Shown: piece by piece, positions 36,761 to 44,976 of the stretch
How positions within the stretch are numbered: position 1 is the stretch's first letter
Layout: each line of letters starts with the position of its first letter
DNA from: Aliiroseovarius marinus
GTDB taxonomy: Bacteria; Pseudomonadota; Alphaproteobacteria; Rhodobacterales; Rhodobacteraceae
NCBI RefSeq assembly: GCF_004360145.1
Contig: NZ_SAIT01000011.1
Span: 124,001-188,000, forward strand
DNA length: 64,000 nt
Direction: 5' to 3'
Position numbers and translations under genes: made by a program
The notes under the pieces: generated by a model
Told to the model about the DNA's origin: nothing
The model's input: only the letters and a program-made list of their open reading frames with translations
Database searches by the model: none

Positions 36761-37237
36761 TCAGTTGCAGGAATAGATGCCGCGCGCGACGATCGCTTTC
36801 CAATCTGGGCCCAGAACTTCACGGGCGTCGATCGCGGTCTTATAGCCTTTGTCGCGTGGCTTGAACATTTGGACATACATCATGGCCTCATGCGCGCCGG
36901 ACATGGCGACCCGCTGATTGCCGAAATATGTGACGTTCCCATTGGCCGAGGGGCTGGAGGTGTCGGCAGTGGCATAGGGGTTCGCATGGGTCGGCCCCGT
37001 TACGGTCGCGCGGGTGCTGTTGGCTACGGTGTTGCGCAGAATCTGGAACCGGTCATAGCCACGGCGCAACGTTTCAACCGCCGCCAGCTCTTGCTCGACC
37101 CGCGCCGCCGCCATTGGACCACATGCTGTCGCGGTGGAGGTTCTAAGCATAAACTGGCTTTCCAGCCCACCGGTGGACTTGCACCCCGCCAATGCGGCCA
37201 GAGTAAAGGCGAACGCCATTCCGATACGTAGCTTCAT
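36761..37237 (-). CDS. Putative lipoprotein of unknown function
   Basis: This 158-residue protein has a lipoprotein signal ending ALAGC, with the acylated cysteine at position 19. The mature part has a short helical stretch (MAAARVEQELAAVETLRRGY) and later a predicted periplasmic domain ending GIYSCN. Three cysteines lie in the mature part. I do not recognise a family. A TTG start two codons upstream is possible; I prefer the ATG at 37237. It lies upstream of the DUF4864 gene on the same strand. Confidence 0.7.
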   Translation of the reverse strand: MKLRIGMAFAFTLAALAGCKSTGGLESQFMLRTSTATACGPMAAARVEQELAAVETLRRGYDRFQILRNTVANSTRATVTGPTHANPYATADTSSPSANGNVTYFGNQRVAMSGAHEAMMYVQMFKPRDKGYKTAIDAREVLGPDWKAIVARGIYSCN

Positions 37238-37302
37238 GTGCAAATGCTCCCGATAAGTCCGGCATCAATTTAGCCGAGGGGATGGCAGGGGCAAGTCTTG
37301 GA

Positions 37303-38697
37303 TTATGACTTGAGCTGTCCCCACAGATCATATTCCCCCGCCTCGTCGACCTCGACGGACACGATATCCCCGACCGACAGCCCCTCGGTGCCGTCGTCGA
37401 TGAACAGGTTGCCGTCGATCTCGGGCGCGTCGGCTTTGGTGCGGCAGGTGGCGATGCCGTCTTCGTCGATGTCGTCGACGATCACGTCCATTACCTGACC
37501 GACCTTAGCGGCCAGTTTGGCTTCGGAAATCGCCTGCGCCTTTTCCATGAAGCGTTCCCAGCGGTCTTGTTTGACCTCGGCGGGGACGTGATCGGGCAGG
37601 TCGTTGGAGCGTGCGCCATCGACGTTTTCGTATTGGAAGCAGCCAACGCGATCCAGTTGCGCCTCGTCCATCCAGTCCAGAAGGGTTTGGAATTCTTCCT
37701 CGGTCTCGCCGGGGTAGCCGACGATGAAGGTTGAGCGCAGGGTGATGTCGGGGCAGTCCGCGCGCCACGCGGCGATTTCGTCGAGCGTTTTCGAGGCTGC
37801 CGCCGGGCGGGCCATGCGCTTCAGCGTGTCCGGGTGGGCGTGCTGAAACGGGATGTCCAGATAAGGCAGGATCAGCCCTTCGGCCATCAGCGGGATCAGA
37901 TTGCGCACATGCGGATAGGGATAGACATAGTGCAGGCGCACCCACAGGTCCTTGCCCGCGCCGAGCGCCCCAAGGTCACGCGCCAGATCGGTGATGTGGG
38001 CGCGGTGGCCGCGTTCCTCGGCGTGTTTGATGTCGACGCCATAGGCCGAGGTGTCTTGCGAGATTACCAACAGCTCTTTCACGCCGGCATCCACCAGTTT
38101 CCCGGCCTCGCGGATCACCGCGTGGGCCGGACGGCTGGCGAGCTTCCCGCGCATGTCGGGAATGATGCAGAATTTGCACTTGTGGTTACAGCCCTCGGAA
38201 ATCTTCAGATAGCTGTAGTGGCGCGGGGTCAGGCTGACGCCGGTGGCGGGCAGCAGGTCGATGAAGGGATCGGGGCTGGGTGGTACGGCGCCGTGCACGG
38301 CGTCCAGCACCTGCTCGTATTGATGCGGGCCAGTGACGGCCAAGACGCTGGGATGGGTGCCGCGGATATAGTCCTCTTCCGCGCCTAGACAGCCGGTGAC
38401 GATCACTTTGCCGTTTTCGTTCAGGGCTTCCCCGATCGCTTCAAGGCTTTCGGCCTTCGCTGAATCCAGAAACCCGCAGGTGTTCACGATCACAGCATCC
38501 GCGCCGGAATAGTCCGGGCTGATCGCATAGCCTTCGGCACGCAGGCGCGTCAGGATGCGTTCGCTGTCGACCAGCGCTTTCGGGCAGCCAAGGCTGACCA
38601 TGCCCACGGTGGGCTGGCCATCGCGGGCAGGCTCGGAAAAGCGGGCCTTGGGGGCAAGGTCGGGACGCAGGTTGGGCGGATTTACAGGATCTGTCAT
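37303..38697 (-). CDS. rimO: Ribosomal protein S12 methylthiotransferase RimO
   Basis: This radical-SAM enzyme adds a methylthio group to an aspartate of ribosomal protein S12. The 464-residue protein has the UPF0004 domain ([33 protein letters not shown], holding three cysteines of the second cluster). The radical-SAM motif is CNHKCKFC (CxxxCxxC), and a C-terminal TRAM domain ends [10 protein letters not shown]. The order and the SLGCPK motif separate RimO from MiaB. Confidence 0.96.
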   Translation of the reverse strand: MTDPVNPPNLRPDLAPKARFSEPARDGQPTVGMVSLGCPKALVDSERILTRLRAEGYAISPDYSGADAVIVNTCGFLDSAKAESLEAIGEALNENGKVIVTGCLGAEEDYIRGTHPSVLAVTGPHQYEQVLDAVHGAVPPSPDPFIDLLPATGVSLTPRHYSYLKISEGCNHKCKFCIIPDMRGKLASRPAHAVIREAGKLVDAGVKELLVISQDTSAYGVDIKHAEERGHRAHITDLARDLGALGAGKDLWVRLHYVYPYPHVRNLIPLMAEGLILPYLDIPFQHAHPDTLKRMARPAAASKTLDEIAAWRADCPDITLRSTFIVGYPGETEEEFQTLLDWMDEAQLDRVGCFQYENVDGARSNDLPDHVPAEVKQDRWERFMEKAQAISEAKLAAKVGQVMDVIVDDIDEDGIATCRTKADAPEIDGNLFIDDGTEGLSVGDIVSVEVDEAGEYDLWGQLKS

Positions 38698-38801
38698 GGC
38701 GGGCCGTATAGCTAAAGCTGGACGTTATGGGAAGGGCGCGGGGCCGGAATGCAAAAGCGCGCCCGGTGGGACGCGCTTTCGAAATGCTGTGTCGCGGATG
38801 C

Positions 38802-39386
38802 TTACCGCTTGCGGTCGCGACGCGAGGACATCGGCTGGAACGCCACGCCCACGTGGGCTTCGCAATAGGGCTTGCCTTGCTGCACGGCCAGACCGCAGAA
38901 CCAGAAGTCATCGGTGGCCGGGTCGCCCACGGGCCATTTGCAGGTCTTCTCGGTCAGCTCCATCAGGTTCAGACGCTTGGCGCCTTTTTCCACTTCACTG
39001 ACCTTGGCCAGGGCCTCGGGGCTGATTTCATTGGCCGAGGGTTGCGGGGGCAGGGGTTGGCCTGCCGGAATGATCGCCTTGCGTGCGGGCGTTGCGGGCT
39101 TGGCTTCCGCGGCAGGAGCCTCTTCGACTTTCGGCGCGGGTTCGGCGGCCTTCTTCGGCGCTGCCTTGGGCTTGGCGGCGGGTTTGGGTTTGGCGGCTGC
39201 CTTGGCCTTGTCCGCAGCAGGCGCTTTGGTGCCGCCTGCCGAGCGGTTGGACAGGCCCAGACGATGCACCTTACCGATGACCGCATTGCGGGTCACACCA
39301 CCAAGTTCCTTTGCGATGACCGAGGCCGATTGACCCTCGCCCCACATCTTTTTCAGGATTTCTACGCGCTCGTCGGTCCAGGACAT
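38802..39386 (-). CDS. gcrA: Cell-cycle regulator GcrA
   Basis: GcrA works with sigma-70 to activate genes through methylated GANTC sites in alphaproteobacteria. The 194-residue protein has the hallmark N-terminus SWTDERVEILKKMWGEGQSA with a helix-turn-helix continuing to GKVHRLGLSNR. A long alanine/lysine/proline linker (about 52-105) follows. The C-terminal RNA polymerase-binding part has CKWPVGDP and FCGLAVQQGKPYC. It is transcribed alone. The start is clear. Confidence 0.95.
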   Translation of the reverse strand: MSWTDERVEILKKMWGEGQSASVIAKELGGVTRNAVIGKVHRLGLSNRSAGGTKAPAADKAKAAAKPKPAAKPKAAPKKAAEPAPKVEEAPAAEAKPATPARKAIIPAGQPLPPQPSANEISPEALAKVSEVEKGAKRLNLMELTEKTCKWPVGDPATDDFWFCGLAVQQGKPYCEAHVGVAFQPMSSRRDRKR

Positions 39387-39494
39387 GCTTACTTCCCGTC
39401 TGCTTGGGGGTGGCCGGATCCGGTCAGGGCCCCTTTGAATTCACAAGCCCCTATACTAGTCACCCGCGCGGGGGATACAAGCCAAGAAGCCGCT

Positions 39495-40370
39495 TTACTT
39501 GGCCTGTCGTCCTTCGCGCCACGCCAGAATGGCGCCGCCCGCCACGATAATGGCCGCGCCAAGCGCGCTGACCCAGCCCGGTGCCACGCCGAACAGGCCG
39601 AAATCATAGAGGGCGGCGAAGATCAGTGTGGCGTAGGAAAACGGCACGACAAAGCTGGCATCCGCGCGCCGGATCGCCTGCACATAGCACGCCTGCGCCG
39701 CGGCCATCATGAAGCCAAGCGCTGCCAGCACGGCCCATTGCGCGGGGGTGGGGGCTTGCCACACGAACAGCACCGCACAAGAGGCAATGGTTAGGCCGAT
39801 CGCATTGTTGATGACGAGGATCTGCAGGGGTGCCTCGCGCCCTGCCAGTCGTTTAATGAAGATGGTTTCGAGCCCCAAGATTGCTGCGGCCCCAAGGGCG
39901 AGCAGCGCCGCCGGGTCGAAGCTGGAGGCACCCGGGCGGATCAGGATCAGCGCACCGGTCAGTGCCATCGCGACCGATAGCCAGCGCCACGGGCCAACCC
40001 GTTCGCCCAGCAGAGGGATCGCTAGCAGCATGGCGAAGACAGGGTTCAGGAACGAGATTGCCGTGGCATCCGCCAGTGGGATCAGCGTGGCGGCGGCAAA
40101 CATCAGCGTCACACCCGCAAACCCAGCAGCAGACCGCGCGGCGTGGAGTTTCAGGTTGGGGCGCGTGATGCGCAGCCGTCGAAACAGCGCGAAGCTGCCG
40201 ATCGCCAGAAAAGCGAAGGTAAACCGCCCGTGGGTGATCTGAAACGGGTGTAGGGGATCGCCCAGAAGATCCTTCCCCGCCAGCTTCGCCATCAGCGTCG
40301 TGCCCGCGATGAACACGGTGGCCACCAGCATGAAGCCAACAGCAGCGAGGGGAGAGTTGCGCGTTTCCAT
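39495..40370 (-). CDS. EamA/DMT-family transporter
   Basis: This 291-residue inner-membrane protein has about ten helices in two EamA repeats (about 10-140 and 155-285). FAAATLIPLADATAISFLNP and FVVPFSYATLIFAALYDFGL are the corresponding positions of the two halves. It resembles the SAM/RhaT-like exporters of roseobacters. The substrate is unknown. It is divergent from the argD-argF operon, sharing a roughly 250-bp gap that holds a short arginine-rich ORF. Confidence 0.88.
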   Translation of the reverse strand: METRNSPLAAVGFMLVATVFIAGTTLMAKLAGKDLLGDPLHPFQITHGRFTFAFLAIGSFALFRRLRITRPNLKLHAARSAAGFAGVTLMFAAATLIPLADATAISFLNPVFAMLLAIPLLGERVGPWRWLSVAMALTGALILIRPGASSFDPAALLALGAAAILGLETIFIKRLAGREAPLQILVINNAIGLTIASCAVLFVWQAPTPAQWAVLAALGFMMAAAQACYVQAIRRADASFVVPFSYATLIFAALYDFGLFGVAPGWVSALGAAIIVAGGAILAWREGRQAK

Positions 40371-40443
40371 CCTTTCCCTCTACGCGCGCGCATCCCGATT
40401 GAAAAGGCTGGACAGAACAGGCGCGATCCCCTATCCCGCCCCC

Positions 40444-40497
40444 ATGAACAAACGCCTGCATATCGCTGAAACCCGACGCCGACGCACCCGCGCCTGA
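40444..40497 (+). CDS. Candidate arginine-rich leader peptide upstream of argD-argF
   Basis: This is a 17-codon ORF, MNKRLHIAETRRRRTRA, with six arginines, four in a row near the end. All six are CGC or CGA codons, which the same tRNA-Arg (ICG) reads. It ends 120 bp before argD. The stop is followed by overlapping palindromes (40517-40536). It fits the layout of a biosynthetic leader peptide. No clear ribosome site precedes it, so this is a hypothesis. Confidence 0.35.
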   Translation: MNKRLHIAETRRRRTRA

Positions 40498-40516
40498 CGT
40501 CCCGTTCGTTTGTTCC

Positions 40517-40536
40517 TGCGCAACGTTTGCGCAAAC
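40517..40536. promoter_or_regulatory. Overlapping palindromes between the leader ORF and argD
   Basis: TGCGCAA and TTGCGCA pair around CGT (40517-40533). The overlapping GTTTGCGCAAAC (40525-40536) is perfectly self-complementary. Only one can form at a time, as expected for alternative RNA structures or for an operator. There is no U-run after either. Confidence 0.35.
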
Positions 40537-40617
40537 CCATCCAAAACCATCTGGAAATTGTTGACTTGAGGCCCGCCATCCGGCACCCAAAGGCTTCTTT
40601 TTGAAGAGGATACCACC

Positions 40618-41799
40618 ATGATCCCGTCGCTTTTGCCGACCTATAACCGTGTTGACCTTGCGTTTGAGCGTGGTCAGGGCAGCTGGCTTGTCACGGATGG
40701 GGGCGAGCGATACCTGGATCTGGGCGCGGGCATCGCGGTGAACGCGCTGGGCCATGCCCATCCTGCACTGGTCGAGGCTCTGACCGAGCAGGGCGCGAAG
40801 CTGTGGCATGTGTCGAACCTCTATAAGATCCCGCAGCAACAGACGCTGGCCGATCAGCTGGTCGACTTGACCTTTGCTGACACGGTGTTCTTTACGAACT
40901 CGGGCACCGAAGCCTGCGAGCTGGCGGTGAAGATGGCGCGGAAGTACTGGTCGGACAAAGGCGAAGACCGCGCGCGGATCATCGGCTTTGAGGGCTCGTT
41001 CCACGGACGGTCGTCCGCAGGCATCGCCGCCGCGGGTGGCGAAAAGCTGACTGCTGGCTTCGGCCCGCTGCTGCCCGGTTTCACCCACCTGCCCTTTGGC
41101 GACCTCGACGGTCTGACCAACGAGTTGGCCGAAGGCGACGTCGCCGCCGTGATCATCGAACCCGTACAGGGCGAGGGTGGCATCCGCCCCGTCCCCGATG
41201 ACGAGCTGAAAGCCATCCGCGCTGCCTGTGACAACGCAGGTGCGCTTCTGATCTTTGACGAAGTGCAATGCGGCATGGGCCGGACCGGCAAGCTCTTCGC
41301 GCACGAGTTCTCGGGCGTCACGCCGGATATCATGATGGTCGCCAAAGGCATCGGCGGGGGCTTCCCGCTGGGTGCTGTTCTGGCAACTGAAGAGGCCGCC
41401 AGCGGCATGGTCGCGGGCACCCATGGGTCCACCTATGGCGGCAACCCGCTGGCTTGTGCCGTCGGTTCGAAAGTGACCGAGATCGTCGCCGATCCCGAAT
41501 TTCTGGCCGAGGTCAGCCGCAAGGCCGGTCTGTTCCGTCAGAAGCTGGAGGGCCTTGTCGCCGCGCACCCGGACGTCTTTGAAGGCGTGCGTGGGTCGGG
41601 TCTGATGCTGGGCCTGAAATGCAAAGCGACCAATATGGATGTTTTGGCGAAATGCTATGACGCGCAGCTGCTCTGCGTGCCTGCAGGCGACAACGTGCTG
41701 CGTATCCTGCCCGCGCTGACCATCGAAGACGAAGATATTGCCGAGGCGATCACCCGCCTTGAAACCGCTGCCAAGGCCGTGGAGGGCCAGAGCACATGA
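40618..41799 (+). CDS. argD: Acetylornithine aminotransferase
   Basis: This PLP-dependent enzyme converts N-acetylglutamate semialdehyde to N-acetylornithine in arginine synthesis. The 393-residue protein has [56 protein letters not shown] and the PLP lysine in [15 protein letters not shown] (about 238-252). A GAAGAGG ribosome site precedes the ATG, within a possible small hairpin. The stop overlaps the argF start (ATGA), so translation is coupled. Confidence 0.95.
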   Translation: MIPSLLPTYNRVDLAFERGQGSWLVTDGGERYLDLGAGIAVNALGHAHPALVEALTEQGAKLWHVSNLYKIPQQQTLADQLVDLTFADTVFFTNSGTEACELAVKMARKYWSDKGEDRARIIGFEGSFHGRSSAGIAAAGGEKLTAGFGPLLPGFTHLPFGDLDGLTNELAEGDVAAVIIEPVQGEGGIRPVPDDELKAIRAACDNAGALLIFDEVQCGMGRTGKLFAHEFSGVTPDIMMVAKGIGGGFPLGAVLATEEAASGMVAGTHGSTYGGNPLACAVGSKVTEIVADPEFLAEVSRKAGLFRQKLEGLVAAHPDVFEGVRGSGLMLGLKCKATNMDVLAKCYDAQLLCVPAGDNVLRILPALTIEDEDIAEAITRLETAAKAVEGQST

Positions 41800-42722
41800 A
41801 ACATTTCCTCGACATCAACGCCACGGAAACGGGCGAGCTGAAAAACATCATCTCGGAAGCGCACCGGATCAAAGCCGCGCGTGCGGGCCGCCCCAAAGGC
41901 GCCCTGGACGACGAAAAGCCGCTGGACGGCCACATGGTCGCGCTGATTTTCGAAAAGCCCTCGACCCGGACGCGCGTCAGCTTTGACGTGGGTGTACGCC
42001 AAATGGGCGGTGAAACCATGGTTCTGTCCGGCTCTGAAATGCAGCTGGGTCATGGTGAAACTGTTGCCGACACCGCCAAGGTGCTGTCCCGCTATGTTGA
42101 CATGATCATGATCCGGACCTTCGAAGAAGCGACCCTGCTCGAGATGGCAGAATATGCCGACGTGCCGGTGATCAACGGGCTGACCAACCGCTCGCACCCC
42201 TGCCAGATCATGGCCGACATCCTGACGTATGAGGAACATCGCGGCTCGATCGAGGGCAAGAAAGTGGTCTGGGCGGGTGACGGCAACAATGTCTGCGCCT
42301 CGTTCCTGCACGCCGCAGGCCAGTTCGGCTTTGACCTGACATTCACCGGTCCGGAACCTCTGGACCCGGAAATGGCCTTTGTCGAGGAAGCCCGCGCCAA
42401 AGGCGTGAATGTCGAGATCGTGCGCGATCCGGTGAAGGCCGTGGAAGGTGCGGATCTTTTGGTCGCCGATACCTGGGTGTCGATGCATGATGCGCCCTCG
42501 GCCCGCGAGCGTCGCCACAACCTGCTGCGTCCCTATCAGATCAATGACGAGCTGATGGCGCACGCCAAACCCGACGCGCTGTTCATGCACTGCCTGCCCG
42601 CACACCGGGAAGAGGAAGTGACGAACTCGGTCATGGACGGCCCGCAATCGGTGATCTTTGACGAGGCCGAAAACCGCCTGCATGCCCAGAAGGCCGTCAT
42701 GCGCTGGTGTTTGGGCAAGTAA
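41796..42722 (+). CDS. argF: Ornithine carbamoyltransferase
   Basis: This enzyme makes citrulline from ornithine and carbamoyl phosphate. The 308-residue protein has the carbamoyl phosphate motif [15 protein letters not shown] near residue 52, [11 protein letters not shown] near 130, and [11 protein letters not shown] near 268. The last holds the catalytic cysteine of this family. It starts inside the argD stop. A terminator follows at 42743. Its carbamoyl phosphate would come from the CarB encoded 7 kb upstream. Confidence 0.97.
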   Translation: MKHFLDINATETGELKNIISEAHRIKAARAGRPKGALDDEKPLDGHMVALIFEKPSTRTRVSFDVGVRQMGGETMVLSGSEMQLGHGETVADTAKVLSRYVDMIMIRTFEEATLLEMAEYADVPVINGLTNRSHPCQIMADILTYEEHRGSIEGKKVVWAGDGNNVCASFLHAAGQFGFDLTFTGPEPLDPEMAFVEEARAKGVNVEIVRDPVKAVEGADLLVADTWVSMHDAPSARERRHNLLRPYQINDELMAHAKPDALFMHCLPAHREEEVTNSVMDGPQSVIFDEAENRLHAQKAVMRWCLGK

Positions 42723-42742
42723 GCCTGACGATCATCCAATAG

Positions 42743-42771
42743 AAAAGGGCGCCTCACTGGGCGCCCTTTTT
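42743..42771 (+). terminator. Bidirectional terminator between argF and the PiT gene
   Basis: AAAAGGGCGCC and GGCGCCCTTTT pair around TCACT, with an A-run on the left and a T-run on the right. It lies between the convergent argF and PiT genes and suits both. Confidence 0.9.
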
Positions 42772-42790
42772 GGTTCGACTGTCCTGTGGA

Positions 42791-44272
42791 TCACGCCACG
42801 ATGGAGTTCAGCAGGAAGAAAATCACAGCCGACATCATCGCAGCGGCAGGCACGGTGATCACCCACGCAGCAACGATGGTCATGAAATGCGAACGGCGCA
42901 CCAGTTTGCGGCGGCGGCGTTCCTCGGGGGCGATGCGTTTTGCTGCAGGGCGTGCTTCGCGCGATTTGCGCAGGCGGCGCTCCATGTGGAACTCGCGATA
43001 GAAGCCCACGCCGAAGACGCCCCCCACAGCGATGTGGGTTGAGCTTACGGGCAGGCCCAGCCAGCTGGCGACGATCACAGTGATCGCGGCGGACAGTGCT
43101 ACGCAATAGGCGCGCATCGGGTTCAGCTTGGTGATCTGGCTGCCGACCATGCGGATCAGCTTCGGGCCGAACAGCATCAAGCCAAAGCTGATGCCGAACG
43201 CGCCGATCACCATGACCCATGTGGGGATCGAGACTTTCGCGGCGAAGTCGCCCACGCTTTCCACGTGTACGATGGCGGCCAGCGGGCCAACCGCGTTCGC
43301 CACGTCGTTGGCGCCGTGTGCGAAGGACAGAAGCGCGGCCGAGAAAATCAGCGGCAGGGCAAACAACGTCTTCAGCGATTTGGTGCGGTTCTCAAGCCCT
43401 TCGGCCTGACGGGCGATCAGCGGGGCGGTGATGACATATGCCGCGCCACCCACGGCGGCACCGATCAGCAGGGCAGTGCCAAGGTCAATCTTGATGATCT
43501 TCTTCAAGCCTTTGATCGACAGATAGGCACCGAAAGCTGCAGCCATGATCCCGATCAGGATCGGCACCCAGCGTTTTGCAGCAGCAATCTTGTCTTCCTG
43601 ATAGACGATCTTGTGTTTGATCAGGGCAAGGAAACAGGCCGCAATCACGCCACCCAGAACCGGCGAGATCACCCAGCTGGCGGCAATCTTACCCATGGTG
43701 GGCCAGCTGACCGCAGCAAAACCAGCCGCCGCGATGCCCGCGCCCATGACGCCGCCCACGACCGAGTGTGTGGTCGAGACCGGAGCGCCAACCCACGTGG
43801 CAAGGTTCACCCACAGCGCGGACGAGATCAGCGCCGCCATCATCGCCCAGACAAAGGTGCGCGAGTGGTCAAAGCCCGACGGGTCGATAATCCCCTTCGA
43901 GATGGTCGAGACCACGTCGCCCCCCGCCAAAAGCGCACCGGCGCTTTCGAACAGGGCGGCAATCACGATCGCGCCGCCCATGGTCAGCGCGTTTGCGCCC
44001 ACCGCAGGGCCCATGTTGTTGGCAACGTCATTCGCGCCGATGTTCAGGGCCATATAGGCGCCAAACGCGGCGGCGATGACGACAACCAAAGAGGTCGGGG
44101 TTTGGCCGAAGAACACCGCCGCACCCAAGGCTGCGACCACGATAAAGGCCAACGCCACGCCCATGCCCACCAGCGGACGCGCCACCAGTTGGGTTGCGTA
44201 TTCGACTTGGCTGATCTTGTTCAGGTCCTTGTCCAGTGTCTTCCACTGGTTGCCGCTGTTCTCGCCGCTCAT
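42791..44272 (-). CDS. Inorganic phosphate transporter, PiT family
   Basis: This 493-residue inner-membrane phosphate/cation symporter has the two PHO-4 signature repeats GANDVANNMGPAVGANAL (about 84-100) and GANDVANAVGPLAAIV (about 318-332). APVSTTHSVVGG and LPVSSTHIAVGG mark the matching helices of each half. A basic loop lies near the C-terminus (SREARPAAKRIAPEERRRRK). I chose the ATG at 44272, with GAGG upstream. Three direct repeats with an 11-bp period lie just upstream (44293-44321) and suggest Pho regulation. Confidence 0.93.
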   Translation of the reverse strand: MSGENSGNQWKTLDKDLNKISQVEYATQLVARPLVGMGVALAFIVVAALGAAVFFGQTPTSLVVVIAAAFGAYMALNIGANDVANNMGPAVGANALTMGGAIVIAALFESAGALLAGGDVVSTISKGIIDPSGFDHSRTFVWAMMAALISSALWVNLATWVGAPVSTTHSVVGGVMGAGIAAAGFAAVSWPTMGKIAASWVISPVLGGVIAACFLALIKHKIVYQEDKIAAAKRWVPILIGIMAAAFGAYLSIKGLKKIIKIDLGTALLIGAAVGGAAYVITAPLIARQAEGLENRTKSLKTLFALPLIFSAALLSFAHGANDVANAVGPLAAIVHVESVGDFAAKVSIPTWVMVIGAFGISFGLMLFGPKLIRMVGSQITKLNPMRAYCVALSAAITVIVASWLGLPVSSTHIAVGGVFGVGFYREFHMERRLRKSREARPAAKRIAPEERRRRKLVRRSHFMTIVAAWVITVPAAAMMSAVIFFLLNSIVA

Positions 44273-44292
44273 GTCCCATCCTCGCAAGCTGC

Positions 44293-44321
44293 TTGTTACA
44301 CGGCTGTTACGTAGCCGTTAC
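44293..44321 (+). promoter_or_regulatory. Triple heptamer repeat, candidate PhoB-type box at the pit promoter
   Basis: TTGTTAC, CTGTTAC and CCGTTAC begin at 44293, 44104+200 (that is 44304) and 44315, exactly 11 bp apart with 4-bp spacers. This is the geometry of PHO boxes and of OmpR-family operators in general. The repeats lie 21-49 bp before the PiT start codon and read on the opposite strand to the gene. Confidence 0.45.
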
Positions 44322-44400
44322 AATTCAGCGCCCGCGCTAGCTTGTCAGGGCTGCGATTGCAACAGATTCTGTGATGGAAATGCCATGTGGCGCTGGGAAA

Positions 44401-44859
44401 TCAGAAATCACGCAACAGTTTGCGCAAACCTTTTTCCTGCACCATCTCGGCGGCCTCTACCGGCGACACCCACGCACGCGTGCGCTCGTCCGCTTCGGGG
44501 AAGTCGTTTTCCAGCGTTTTGACCTTCAGAGGGAACACGCGGGCAGAACAATGCGCCAGACCACCATCGTCCAGTTCCTTGGCATAGCTGTATTCGCCGA
44601 TCGGTGCGCGATCCAATTGGCCCTTCTTGACGCCGGCCTCTTCCCACGCTTCCTGCGCGGCGGCTTCGGCATCGTGCTTGCCATCCATCGGCCAGCCCTT
44701 GGGCAGGATCCAGCGACCCGTCCCGCGCGAGGTCACCAGCAGCACTTCTTTATCATCGCCTTGCCCACGATAGCACAGCGCCGCAACCTGAGAGCGGCTG
44801 GGGCGTTTCAGCATTGGCGATAGGACTTCGTCCCAAGCTTGTTTCAAAAGCGACGACAT
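44401..44859 (-). CDS. NUDIX hydrolase
   Basis: This 152-residue protein would hydrolyse a nucleoside diphosphate-linked or diphosphoinositol-like substrate. It contains WILPKGWPMDGKHDAEAAAQ (about 59-78) running into EAWEEAGVKKG, a NUDIX box of the type common in alphaproteobacteria. I chose the ATG at 44859; an upstream in-frame ATG adds 25 asparagine/lysine-rich residues from the AT-rich gap. The PiT gene lies downstream on the same strand, 128 bp away. Confidence 0.88.
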   Translation of the reverse strand: MSSLLKQAWDEVLSPMLKRPSRSQVAALCYRGQGDDKEVLLVTSRGTGRWILPKGWPMDGKHDAEAAAQEAWEEAGVKKGQLDRAPIGEYSYAKELDDGGLAHCSARVFPLKVKTLENDFPEADERTRAWVSPVEAAEMVQEKGLRKLLRDF

Positions 44860-44976
44860 AGGGTGCCTGTGGTGTTTTTGCTCGTTCTTTAAGTTGTTGC
44901 GGCTGTTAAATAGCTGTTTGCGACTAAATTGCAAGTAAACGGGCCGTGATCATATGTTTAAGGCTGGTTTACGTGG

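Noticed and set aside
39853-41568. Long minus-strand frame across the EamA gene, the argD leader and argD
   Set aside because: It crosses two real genes and a promoter region in a third frame; the product has no recognisable fold.
44028-44279. Alternative 83-codon frame at the PiT start
   Set aside because: It lies out of frame inside the transporter's N-terminus and its composition is that of a shadow frame.
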